A stretch of DNA of 64,000 nucleotides from assembly GCF_910592395.1 (NCBI RefSeq), contig NC_088311.1, forward strand, positions 14,512,501-14,576,500, in the 5' to 3' direction. Shown here one piece after another: positions 22,713-32,875 of this stretch. Below the pieces are notes generated by a model. It was given only the letters and a program-made list of their open reading frames with translations. It was not told the DNA's origin and did no database searches. Position 1 is the stretch's first letter. Each line of letters opens with the position of its first letter. Source of the stretch: Lineus longissimus (Eukaryota; Nemertea; Pilidiophora; Heteronemertea; Lineidae). Both the position numbers and the translations under genes were made by a program.

Positions 22713-22741
22713 AGTTTAGCAGAGCCATTTACCAAGCATAG
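22713..22741 (+). pseudogene. DIRS recombinase C-terminal tail
   Basis: After the target duplication the recombinase frame continues for a few codons (FSRAIYQA) to a TAG at 22739-22741. This matches the usual short tail after the catalytic Tyr of DIRS recombinases and confirms that the BEL element split this ORF. Confidence 0.7.
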
Positions 22742-23097
22742 TAATTCGGGATGGTGTAGTAAGGCCTGTAGGATGAGGACTTTTGAATCATGCCAGACGT
22801 TACTTGTGGCACCGTTGCGGGGGGGGGGGGGTAAACTGATGGTCAGTTGTTATTGTTGAGACACTCTATATAGGTTTTAGTGTTCATATATTAGGCATGA
22901 AGGCTTATTTTTTAAATTGCTTGATAAGATCCCTGAGTGTCACTGGTTTCTTTTATGAAATTGGTATATTAGCAGATTATCGGCTACAGTCAAATAAAAT
23001 TGAGAGTATAGCCAGTCAATACGAGTATTGCAGGGTACCTGGCAAGGAACTATTTTGTCTTCTTACCTCTTTTAAATTTTCTTGAATGATAAGTTAT
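22742..23097. other. Intergenic, poly-G tract
   Basis: Probable DIRS 3' flank. A run of 13 G lies at 22819-22831. The 62-aa ORF at 22897 has no recognisable features. Confidence 0.4.
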
Positions 23098-24180
23098 CAC
23101 TTGTTTTCAAAACTAAGAGAGGTGTTTGTATTGATGACGAGGGTATAATTCTAAAGCGTTTGCAGATGATGTCACTCTGTTAAGTTTAACTTCTACTGGA
23201 TTACAGGCACTTGTTAATGTCTGCGTAAACTATTCCATTGAATGGCGTTTCAAATTCAATACTGTAAAATCCCAGTGTTTGATTATTGGGAAACATGATT
23301 TCAAGGAGGAGCCAAGTTGGTTAATGTATGGCACTCTAAACAGCTGGATGTGTTAGGAGTGCGATTTAATAATAATGGTTGTGGCAAAGATCATGTTGAT
23401 CAAAGGTTAAGGAAATGTAGAGGAGCTTCTAATGCCAATACTGAGAATGGTTTGTGTTACCCTGGACCGTTGACTGAAGCGAAGGTGTATCTTTGGCGCA
23501 CACTGTGCGCCCCTATCTTAATATTTGGGTGTGACACTCTATGTCTGACTAACGGTCAAATCAGTAACATGAATGTACTACAGGGCAACCTGATTAAAAA
23601 AACGTTAGGCCTTAGTAGAAGATGCCGGACGACATACCTGTTAAGAGTCTTGGGCATCCCAAATATATCGGACCTATCACTACAGACAATGACAATGTAA
23701 CCTGTTTGGACGCATGGTGCGGGTTGAATCTACTTACTCAAGGTTTTATCGGTCCCTTCTGTCCAGATCTATTTTCACTGGTGCTACCTGCCCCAGAACG
23801 TTGCTGGGGCGTATTCTAAAAGCGGGTGTTTCCCCAGTGGACATTTTATTTAACAGGGGTGGGGAGGAGGGAGCGGGAGAGCCCGCGCCCATGTCTGACG
23901 GAGTCGTGGACTCTCTTCGATCTCTCCTCCGCTCCCCTACTTACAATAATGGGGGCACTGAGTTGGCCCTGACCAGACTCTCACTGAAGAGTTTTTAAAT
24001 TTCATTATATATCTTTTATGTATATGGCCCTGACCAGGCCTTTGCACAAGTGATTTTGATTTACTATACTATGTACTGATACGTTTAAACTACTACGTAC
24101 TGTCTTTGAATGTACTTGTATATTTCTTTTCCCCAATTATGAGGGTGCAATAAATATTATAAGTATTATAAACATGTGTT
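23098..24180 (+). pseudogene. LINE RT 3' fragment
   Basis: 5'-truncated copy of the same LINE lineage as at 1-2230 and 10.1-13.15 kb. Fragments read FADDVTLLSL, IEWRFKFNTVKSQCLIIGK, LDVLGVRFN, GLCYPGPLTEAKVYLWRT and the terminal DGVVDSLRSLL. Several frame changes occur (near 23145, 23330 and 23700). The 3' part ends in AATAAATATTATAAG-like repeats near 24170. Confidence 0.85.
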
Positions 24181-24397
24181 TATACATATGTTTGTCGATT
24201 CATTGTTGAATTCTTTTACTCTAGGGAAGAGTTTATAAAAGTTTTTGTGACACAGGTGTTTTGTCATTTGTGTTGGCTGATTAACGAATGAACACTGAAC
24301 ATCTCATGTAAACTTTGATCATCTCATGAGGGGCCGGCCGTATAGACTATGATTATCATCATGAGTAAAGTCCATAAGTGTTATAACTTAAGGGTCA

Positions 24398-24492
24398 TCA
24401 TCAGTCTCCATGTTTCTGAAGAAATTCGGCTGAGTCTCCTGAGGAAATTTCCAAATATATTCGATGTGCTTTATTATTTCAGCAAGTAAATG
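24398..24492. repeat. Dispersed repeat, copy A
   Basis: About 95 bp containing TCTCCTGAGGAAATTTC and GTGCTTTATT. It is repeated in direct orientation at 25108-25208 with roughly 85-90% similarity by eye. Confidence 0.75.
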
Positions 24493-24517
24493 AACAGAAA
24501 TTGGAAAATTAATTGGA

Positions 24518-24775
24518 AAATTACACGAAACATACCACGTTGACGTTTGATTGAAATCCTACCAAGCAGCTGACGAATGGAGATATTACATGCCACTCCA
24601 TGGGTTATGTTACCCTTCCTGGTATCTCTCCATTCGTTGTTTGCACGAACCAGCTAGTTAAACGTTGCATTATTAGTTGATCTGCGTGTGCATCTCATGT
24701 AATCTCTCCATTCGTCAGCTGCGATGTAGAATTTCAATCAAACTTCAACTTCGTAAGTTTCGTTTAATTTTCCAA
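24518..24775. repeat. Inverted-repeat MITE
   Basis: 24518-24592 pairs with the complement of 24692-24775, sharing CAGCTGACGAATGGAGAT and TTTGATTGAAAT. An internal partial copy of CTCTCCATTCGT occurs at 24645. Confidence 0.75.
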
Positions 24776-25107
24776 TGAAACGTAGATGCCACTATTTTGG
24801 TCAATATTCAAGGGGAAGGCCCCCCCCCCCAAAAAGTCAGAACCGTCGGCGCACTGAACTTTCATGCTTCGATGCTTAGAAATCAGATTTACAGCCTTCT
24901 AAAAGAAATTATTTAAAAAGTTTATTTTGAAGCTGAGATGCTAAATATCTGGTTGCTTTTATAACACTTTTGGACTTTAATCATTATGATAATCATAGTT
25001 TAACCGGCCAGCATGCCAGCCTGGTTTTGCATTGTATGCGAAGCAGGTGAGATTATGTACATTCATATCATAAAATAATTGCAATGTAGACGGAACTTTA
25101 CTTAAGA

Positions 25108-25208
25108 GTCATCATCGGTCTCTATGTTTTTGTAGAAATGCGGCTGATTCTCCTGAGGAAATTTCGAAATATATTCGAAGTGCTTTATTTTTTAAGCAAG
25201 TAAATGCT
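25108..25208. repeat. Dispersed repeat, copy B
   Basis: Direct copy of 24398-24492, followed at once by the TTCGCG-type element at 25209. Confidence 0.7.
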
Positions 25209-25745
25209 GTAGAATAGAATATTTTCGCGGCATAAAATTTTCGCGAATGCCGAGCGATGTACATATTCGCGGCAGAAGTTTTCGCGACTGAATATTATTT
25301 TTTTCCGATACATTTAGAATTGCCTATTTTGACCTAGAGCTCTTGATTTGGAATAGGCGCTGTAGCTAGGATGACAGCTGTATAATACCCAAATCTCCGC
25401 TATCAATAGGTCTCAATGTGTGTAGAACATGTAATTAAGCCTATAGCACACAAATATGCGCTTTAAAGAGGTGTGGAATTTGTGTTTGTTTGGTGTAACT
25501 ATAATAATACGTGCTAATTGCACAGTGTATATGCAGTCTCTTTAATAACTCTTTATACAGTTTACTAAGCTGAGATCGACAGAGAGCCTTGCTCGATGCT
25601 ATGCCTTTGTAGAAATATGGTAATAGTTATACAAAATTCTTGTTGAAAAGCGAGAGATATTCGCGGCAGAACATTTTCGTGAGCAAGACATAATTGCGAA
25701 TTTCGTGAAAATATACTGCACGCGAAATTTTTCGTGTTTAAATAC
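25209..25745. repeat. TTTTCGCG inverted-end element
   Basis: Ends rich in ATTTTCGCGGCA/GAAAATTTCGTG words in inverted orientation (25215-25290 and 25660-25740), about 530 bp overall with no ORF. The look is that of a non-autonomous DNA transposon; boundaries are approximate. Confidence 0.55.
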
Positions 25746-26062
25746 CGTCAATGATATGCTGAATAACGACAACTGCTTTACACTAAGTTACCATTTGATC
25801 TATAATTACTTTTCATACTTGCTAATTCTGAGTTCCGCTATAAAACTCTATTTTTACAGTTTTTCAAGCAAATGATACAAACTGTGCCAATGTATTTTCT
25901 ACTTTTATTACGCAAATATACACAAATGTGGCAAACTTTAGTATAATGTTTTGCAAATTCTATGGTAAAGGCCTAATTAAGTTGCAACAATTTTCACATT
26001 TTAAAACAGTTTCAAGCACCTTTGCCAGCAAGCAATGGCACTTCTTTGTGAAGATAAATTAT

Positions 26063-26198
26063 CTAAACATATGTACGAGGAGGTAGCTTGTTCAGGCATT
26101 TCCTATTATGTATTTGGATGTCCAAGATATCAGCTGCAGTCCGAGCCGCAGCCTTCTCTTTCCTCTCGTTCCTCTGTTTTGACTTGCAAGCGTATTCG
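26063..26198 (-). CDS. Small secreted protein, exon 2
   Basis: Minus-strand terminal exon after a TTTCAG acceptor (26199-26204). It encodes EYACKSKQRNERKEKAAAR, then TAADILDIQ and a tail ending LPPRTYV at a TAG (26063-26065). Its phase fits the exon at 26712-26917 across a 513-nt intron, giving a 113-aa product with two cysteines in the tail. It could instead be the end of the upstream THAP gene, since its last seen exon at 31409 has the same phase; distance and context favour the secreted protein. Confidence 0.55.
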
Positions 26199-26711
26199 CT
26201 GAAAGAAATTATCATGCTTGGCCAAAGTCCCTTTAATAAGATCAGTACTATGCCTACTTGACACTTCGAATTTGGCTTAACGGTCGAAATACTTATACTA
26301 TAAAGTAAATCGCAATCTGCTTAAATACAAAACCTAAGAACTATTTCATTCTTCTTGATATTATTTTCACCCTTGACGGTGACGGTTAAAGAATCACGAT
26401 ATTTACACTTTTGATTCTATTGCGACTGAATCAAATGATCTTACGGCAACCGTAAAATGTCAGTGGGCCTGAAACACTGTCTTTGATAGATAGCAAGTGA
26501 CATGATACGAAATCACATAGAGGATGGGCTTGGCACCGATGGAGAATGGGTTCCAATCTGGGCTGGGATAAAGGCATATATTGTAAGGAATAGTGACATA
26601 TTGCAGCATGATCATATGACTCTCACGAGAGATTTGAAGACCAAATATCCCACTGGCCCCGTCGTGGACCAGCCAGCAACCATGGCATGGAATAGCTCTG
26701 AATTGGCTCAC

Positions 26712-26917
26712 CTGTTTCCACCGTCTGTGCTACGACTCGGCTGGTCAACGCTGATGTCAGCCTGCCTCTTGTTGATCTTGGATCGTCTGATTGCATTCTT
26801 GAGGCCCTCTGGAAGACTCTCATATGGTGTGTCAGCAAGGATCTGCAGTTCATAAGGTGTTGGCTCCCATGCAATGGAAGCAGTGACACACACCAGTAAG
26901 AGAGCTAGGGTCTGCAT
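26712..26917 (-). CDS. Small secreted protein, signal-peptide exon
   Basis: Minus-strand first coding exon. MQTLALLLVCVTASIAW is a clear signal peptide, followed by an acidic pro-region (LADTPYESLPEGLKNAIRRS) and a dibasic KINKR site. The exon ends at a CAG/GTGAGC donor (26708-26714). A possible acceptor CTAACCAG lies just before the ATG, suggesting a 5' UTR intron. The layout of signal, pro-region and dibasic site suggests a processed secreted peptide or neuropeptide-like precursor. No family recognised. Confidence 0.65.
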
Positions 26918-26929
26918 TCTTAGATCTGG

Positions 26930-28014
26930 TTAGACAAACAACAGCTATAACAGTCAAATAAATTAAGTGTCTAGTTTTATTCATAGTTATCGATAAAGCT
27001 GTCCTATCTGTTTCCGATTTGTATTGGTATAACCGCAAATAGTAAGTGCATAATTGAAGTTATTAAAAAGTATTTAGATTAATGTTCGGTTATCAATTTC
27101 CGCTTGCCACACCTGCAAATGTATCCGGGTGTGCGAGGACTGAAATGGTGTTTATGGAGCTTTTCGTGTATTTTTATAATTATTATATGGGGTGACTTTA
27201 CATCATTCACGTGGGTCTCTGGCCAAACAGAATATTCGAATCCAAATATTACACGAAATACCATACACCTGATGCCGTGTTCTATTTCGAGCGAGTCCTA
27301 CGCTCCCCGGTACCGTGTTCTCCTGTTACCACGTTTCTTGAGGGGGTTCTATGATCCCCAGGTCTTTTATTCCCAAGGTTCTATGATCCCCAATATTAGA
27401 TCTGTATGTTTTAGGTTTTGTTGTGTGCGATTCTATATTCCCTGTGTTCCCTGGTTTCTACGTTCCCCGACAGAGAGAGGGCAATATGTTCATCGAATTG
27501 GTGCTATGCTTCCCTGATATAAAGAGAGTTACCAATATATGTTCCCCAGATCCTTTTTTCCTCAGGTTTTATGTTCCCAAATTATAGATATATCGATCTA
27601 AGGTTTCGGTGCGTGCTCACTATCTATTCTATTCTTCCATTTACCTGTCCCACTTCCGAACCCATAATTATTACACCGGAGTCCAATGTTGAGGAAAATG
27701 GGGTTGGAGTATGGTCAAAATAATGCTATGTTATAGTTGGATAGGTTAAATAGTCGGCGTCCATGCACGGAGATGTAAACTCGATGAGGTAATCGGTATG
27801 TAACCCGGCAAAAGCGTGACAACAGCTCCTGCATTCTTTCCAGAGTTACAGCACAAGTTTGGCTTCACAGTTTGCACAGGGACACTAATACAGGGTTATC
27901 CAATCGAATTGTCTAGCCAAATGATAAGCTGTTATTAAGTTGGCCTGATCGGGTAATGGGCAGGATTTGAACAAATGAATGGATTAAACTAATAAACGTT
28001 TCTAAAAAAGATTT
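26930..28014. other. Non-coding, TTCCC-rich repeats
   Basis: 27.3-27.7 kb is rich in GTTCTATGATCCCC and TGTTCCC words. TCTATTCTTCCATTTACCTG with TCCCACT (27626-27652 area) recurs inverted near 46870-46897. No gene seen. Confidence 0.5.
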
Positions 28015-28022
28015 ATTTTAAA

Positions 28023-28470
28023 TCATTCATCATCATCTACATCCGATTCAAACATCAACTCATTATCATCCTCCTCCTCTATCAGTTCGTAATTTAATGG
28101 AGGCCGGATCACTGCGCCCTCATTTCCGTCAGGAAGAAGCCCGCTCAGCCATCATCTACTGTCGATCACTCTTTCCGCCAATCTTTCCCAGCCGAGACTG
28201 ATCATACAGACTTCTTCGGATCACAGTGACCTTCCTCACGAGCATGCTTAATTTCCCATGCTTTCCAATGACTTGAGGTGGCTCTTAAAAATGCGGTTAA
28301 CCGTTAAGTCCAAAGGCTGAGGAAGGGAGGAGGGAGTCCTGTGTATATGCCGATGAGATTTCTTGACGGGACAGGTATTGGTCTACTACAATGAGGGGGA
28401 AGTTGGTTTTCCATCTCTTGACAGAGATGGAAAACATACTAAAAACATACTGAAATGAAACGGCCAGGGG
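28023..28470 (-). pseudogene. Pogo/Tigger-like transposase C-end relic
   Basis: Minus-strand frame with PQPLDLTVNRIFKSHLKSLE, the QPLD block that follows the second catalytic Asp in DDE_1 transposases. A decayed stretch corresponds to the C-terminal helices, and an acidic tail (YELIEEEDDNELMFESDVDD) ends at a stop at 28023. The frame changes twice. Upstream DNA-binding and core parts are absent, replaced at about 28450 by the 302-bp repeat array. Confidence 0.6.
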
Positions 28471-30340
28471 CCATTGTGCTCACCGTATAGATATTTGGTG
28501 CTTTGGAATTCATCCAGGTTAAGAAACATTGTACATGTATAGTATATAGGTCAAACCAAAGTCGGTATGACATGTGATGTATCGTCGCTTGGAGTAAGTA
28601 CCATTATGGTAACCATAAGAATATCATCAAAAACAAGTCGCTGATAAACGAGATATTGCACTTTTTACCAATTTTAGTTTTGGCCTCTTGGTGGCCAAGT
28701 TGAGTACCAGATCAGATCGAAATTCGGTGTCCAAGGTGACATGACGTAGGGAGTCATGTGCACCAAATTTCAAGTTCATAGCTATAGTGGTTAAGAAACG
28801 TGCCATAGTTACACTCAAACGACCAATCTCATATGATATGTGATGTATCCCTGCTAGGAGAACCTACCATAAAAATGTTATTGAAAACGAATCACTAATA
28901 AGCGAGATATCACACTTTCTAGGTTTTCATTTTTGGCCCCCTGGTGGCCAAGTCGAGAATCAAACCGGACTGAAATTCAGGGTCAGAGGTCAGCTGACCT
29001 AGAGGGTCCTTTGTTCAAAGTCTCAAGTTCATAGCCTTAGGGGTTAACAAACGTGCCACAGTTACGCTTAAATGGCCAATTTAAGCCGTTTGACCTCTGC
29101 GACCTTGACAAGAACGTCAAATCAAAAACCCGTATCATATGTGATGTATCCTTGCTAAGAGTATCTACCATAACATTTTTACGAAAAACGAATCAGTAAT
29201 AAGCGAGATATGGCACTATTCAATTTTTTTTGTTTTGGCCCCCTGGTGGCCCAGTTAAGAATCAGAACAGACCGAAAATCAGTGTCACAGGTCATCTGAC
29301 CTAGGGAGTCATGTGTACCAGGTTTAAAGTTCATAGCTTTAGTGGTTAAGAAACGTGCCATAGTTACACACAAACGGCCAATTCACACCATTTGACCTCT
29401 GTGACCTTGAAAATAAGGCCAAATCAAAAACCGTAGGATATGTGATGTATCCTTGCTCTGAGTACCTACCATAAAAATAGAATTGAAAACAAGTCACTAT
29501 TAAGCGAGATATTGCACTTTTTACTTTATTTTTAGTTTTGGCCCCCTGGTGGCCAAGTCGAGAATCAGATCAGACTGAAATTCGGTGTCAGAGGTTAAAT
29601 GATGTAGGGAATCAGGTGCACCAAATTTCAAGTTCATAGCTTTATTGGTTAAGAAAGGTGCCCCAGTTACACTCAAACGGCAAATTTACGCCATTTGACC
29701 TCTGTGACCTTGAAAAGTAGGTCAAATCAAAAACATGTACGATATGTGATACACCCTTGCTAGGAAAATCTACCATAAAAATTTCATCAAAAACAAATCA
29801 CCAATAAGCGAGATATCACACTTTTTAGATTTCCACTTTTGGCCCCCTGGTGGCAAAGTTAGGAATCAGATCGAACCAAAATTCAGCACCAGAGGCGATG
29901 TGATATAGGGGGTTATATGTACCAAGTTTCAAGTTCATAGCTTTAGTGGTTAAGAAACATGCCATAGTTTACACTCTAATGGCCAATTTACGCCATATGA
30001 CCTCTGTGACCTTGAAAACAAGGTCAAATTAAAAACCCGTATAATATAAAATGTATATTTGCTATGAGTACCTACAACAAAAGTTTTATCGAAAACAAGT
30101 CACTTATAAGCGAGATATCACACTTTTTAGATTTCCACTTTTGGCCCCCTGGTGGCAAAGTTAGGAATCAGATCGAACAAAAATTCAGCACCAGAGGCTA
30201 TGTGATATAGGGGGTGATATGTACAAAGTTTCAAGTTCATAGCTTTAGTGGTTAAGAAACGTGCCATAGTTTACACTCTAATGGCCAATTTACGCCATAT
30301 GACCTCTGTGACCTTGAAAACAAGGTCAAACTAGTATTGG
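28452..30340. repeat. 302-bp tandem array with AGGTCA half-sites
   Basis: About six units. The landmark TGACCTCTGTGACCTTGA recurs at 29091, 29393, 29696, 29998 and 30300, spaced 302-303 bp. Other unit landmarks are GGCCCCCTGGTGGC, AAGCGAGATATCACA and GGTTAAGAAACGTGCCA. The left end (GGCCAGGGGCCATTGTGCTC at 28463) is shared with the element starting at 32492. The first unit has an internal deletion. The right end is cut by another element at 30349. Confidence 0.93.
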
Positions 30341-30348
30341 GCAATTCG

Positions 30349-30936
30349 CCTAACAGCAAATTGCAGACCATATCCCTGGTGAAAGTATTTTGTCATGTTG
30401 AGAAATTAGGTTTGCACCAGGATATAACCAGATAAATCAGAGGCAAATAACCCTGAATAACCAGCTGAATTAGGTTGTGACAGTAGGGGCATCATAAATA
30501 CTAGAATTAGCGATGGTTCTGGGACTGCAACAACTCAGCATATGGATGGTCAGAATCCAGCAGACAACAAGCAAATGTAATCTGAATCTCAACATCTTTC
30601 GTATCTTTTGATGAGTTTTCTGGTCGAGTGAGGGAAACCAGTTGGCCATCTGATATGGCTGGTGGGGATGAAAGCTCCCAATGTTGGGACGACCAATAAT
30701 ACATTGCGTCTCCACAGTATTTATATTATAATACCTCCCTCCATGCACACATGGTTCTGCTGCCAATTTTTTCTTCAAATGATCTAGGTGTCAATCATGC
30801 ACTTGTGGGTACTGGCACCACGTAGGTAACTTCTGATCTGATCTTAAGTGGCAGGTTTTTGGTGCTTTGTCCTGGTGCTCATTTTTAAGATGACAAAACA
30901 CTATCACCAGGGATATGGTCTGCAATTGCTGTTAGG
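30349..30936. mobile_element. 588-bp TIR element
   Basis: Ends CCTAACAGCAAATTGCAGAC and the near-complement GTCTGCAATTGCTGTTAGG, with about 75 bp of inverted similarity including ATATCCCTGGTGA. No transposase. It joins directly to the tandem array on its left. Confidence 0.8.
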
Positions 30937-31408
30937 AAAGTCACAACCTGGGGACAAAAAATAAATGTGATTTAGACTTCGCATTCCTTTGAAGTGTAGG
31001 TTGCAACATCCCAGGCCATTGATGCATGCATGGTCACAACATAGGGGCAACCGGGAATCATGGCAAGGATTTTTACAACCATTCTTTTGAGGTGTAGATT
31101 GTGATGTGAGGGAAGTGTCTTGATCTCTACATAAAATTCCTTCGACATGGTGCAACAAACCAGTCCAGTAGATATATACATGGTCATAGCATACGGCATC
31201 GAGACAACCAGTATGCAAGGTTACGGCCAGGCCCAAGGGGTATGACCGATCAGCACTAAGAGTAAAAACGTAAAATGCAATAATATCTTTTTAAACTAAC
31301 TGCCACAGTAGGTTTATTTATTCAGTCTTTTTGAAGTATTGCTATCAGATGGCTGCTTGTTTATATGATGTTAATTGTTATAGACTTGGCAATGTCAAAG
31401 GGACTTAC
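30937..31408. other. Intron or flank with degenerate repeats
   Basis: Roughly 100-bp degenerate repeats (CATTCYTTTGARGTGTAG, CATGGTCAYARCATA) occur at 30980-31200. The minus-strand ORFs here are frames through these repeats. The expected last exon of the THAP gene was not recognised. Confidence 0.45.
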
Positions 31409-31555
31409 CAAATGTTGGAACCCTTCACAGGGACCACAATGGAACGTCTTTCTCTACTCCTTGGATTCGTCATGTTGAAGTAAGGTTTTCCGTCTTTGGT
31501 GATGCCTTGGTCTCTGCCTGCGTTTTCGTTGAAGTGCATTGCGGCTATTTGTAAC
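31409..31555 (-). CDS. THAP/DDE gene exon 9
   Basis: Minus-strand exon between TTTTTAG and a GTAAGT donor (31403-31408). It encodes LQIAAMHFNENAGRDQ, then KDGKPYFNM and RSIVVPVKG, a conserved C-terminal block of this transposase-like family (AALHFNEN.....T..G.P.F.....). It joins exon 8 in phase 2 and ends in phase 2, so at least one more exon should follow. A 136-nt exon at 26063 is phase-compatible but is assigned elsewhere. Confidence 0.78.
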
Positions 31556-31766
31556 CTAAAAAAATGATTTGAATTGACATGCCAATTGGAATTGCAGAGG
31601 TTTTCTCGGTATTGACCCAGGTTGTCCTTTGTTATACCATAGACCTATGAATAGTAGTGAATTGGAGTGTTATGACTGTCAAGACTCTCCACTAAAAGAT
31701 AGTAGCAGGTGGTGGCATATGTGAAAAGATGAAACCATGATGACATAATAAAATAACCAAACTTAC

Positions 31767-31938
31767 CTGCTGGTCATAGCATTGTATCCAAAGTGATACA
31801 TCTTGGGACAAAAATGTAGCAGACAGCTGTGGTAACCTTCGAGGCCTGAGGTCTGTCCTTGAGGGCTCAATTTTGCCACACTCTTCAGGAGGTCTTTGTT
31901 CAGGAGCACCTTGCATAACTTGTCATGATCTTCAGAAC
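31767..31938 (-). CDS. THAP/DDE gene exon 8
   Basis: Minus-strand exon with TTTCAG acceptor and CAG/GTAAGT donor. It encodes SEDHDKLCKVLLNKDLL, then LSPQGQTSGLEGYHSCLLHF and CPKMYHFGYNAMTSR. The GLEGYHS segment corresponds to the conserved LE.FHS of the family, where the Glu is the likely third acidic residue of the RNase H-fold core. The catalytic role is inferred from position only. Confidence 0.82.
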
Positions 31939-32133
31939 CTGAAATCAAATGGAGGAAGTTATCTTAACCTTGAAATTGACATCAAGAATGCATAAAGTGA
32001 TATCACATGTCAATCCCATTTACGGTAGAAACCTAGCACAATCCAAGTTGTCAACCCAATACTTAATGTGTACTCACTGATGCACAGGATGACAGGGTTG
32101 TATTATTATCATAATTGTACTTCTCTCACTTAC

Positions 32134-32382
32134 CTGCTTCGAACCATTTCTTTTTTCTACCACGTTTGCACACACGGTGACTATGGAGGCATTTGGGGAA
32201 TAGTTTGCTCTCGTGTTTATGGATGTTGGCTATGTGGTTAGCAACCGACTTCCACTTTTCAATCCTTTCATCAACATTGTCTCCAATTGTTTTCACGCAC
32301 CAGTAGAGATGGTTGACAATGCTTCCCTGCCACTGATCCACCAAAGGACACTTCTTCAACGTTTTTAGCTTCTTCGTTATGC
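32134..32382 (-). CDS. THAP/DDE gene exon 7
   Basis: Minus-strand exon after the 9.55-kb intron. The acceptor is TTTTAG at 32383-32388 and the donor CAG/GTAAGT at 32131-32136. It encodes KKLKTLKKCPLVDQWQGSI, then NHLYWCVKTIGDNVDERIEKW and HKHESKLFPKCLHS. Joined to exon 6 it completes the conserved WH.AKG.TKKL block exactly in phase, which proves the long intron. The CPL..W...I.NH.YWC segment is the helical insert typical of these proteins. Confidence 0.85.
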
Positions 32383-32487
32383 CTAAAAGGAATAATATAT
32401 CAGCACTCAATGCCATCACTAAGCATACTATTAGTAGTAACGGCCTAGTGAGAATTCAGGAAATGTACCTTAAACACACTTCATCAA

Positions 32488-32875
32488 GATGAAATGGCCA
32501 GGGCCATTGTGCTCACCTCATGTGGAGGAAAGATCGATAAAGAGCATGGTATTGTTTCATGTAGTGTTAGGTTTGATGTAGGTCCAAGCAATTACAATTT
32601 CCCCAAAATGGCCAATTTACAGTACATTCGACCTCTGTGACCTTGAAAAGTAGGTCAAATCAAAGAAGACCCGGGTGACACATTGAATGGTTGTTAGAAT
32701 TAGATCTACCTATGATATAAAATTGGTGCCAATCGGGCAAGTCATTACTAGGAATAATGGCATTTTGAAGAATTTAGGATTTGGCCCCCTCCCTGGAGGC
32801 CAAACGGCAAATCAGATCGCACCAAACTTCGGTACCTGAGATCACCTGACCAAGGGGTACATGTGTACTTATTAT
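32488..32875. repeat. 302-bp-family element, left part
   Basis: Starts AAATGGCCAGGGCCATTGTG like the array at 28458. It includes ACCTCTGTGACCTTGA and a GGCCCCCTCCCTGGAGGCC variant, and stops at GTGTAC near 32872 where LINE 1 begins. It resumes at 36175. Confidence 0.8.

Noticed and set aside
6289-26917. Signal-peptide exon at 26712 spliced to the EMI-like exons at 6791
   Set aside because: The phase is compatible, but a phase-matched exon lies only 513 nt away at 26063. A 20-kb intron is not needed.
27104-27517. 137-aa plus-strand ORF
   Set aside because: Composition follows the TTCCC-rich repeat, and it has no homologous motif.
28452-30340. Regularly spaced repeats as a CRISPR-like array
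   Set aside because: The whole 302-bp unit repeats rather than a short repeat with unique spacers, and the context is animal DNA.
30470-31236. Minus-strand ORFs as the last THAP-gene exons
   Set aside because: They read through a TIR element and degenerate repeats, show no family motif, and lack a phase-2 acceptor in a good position.
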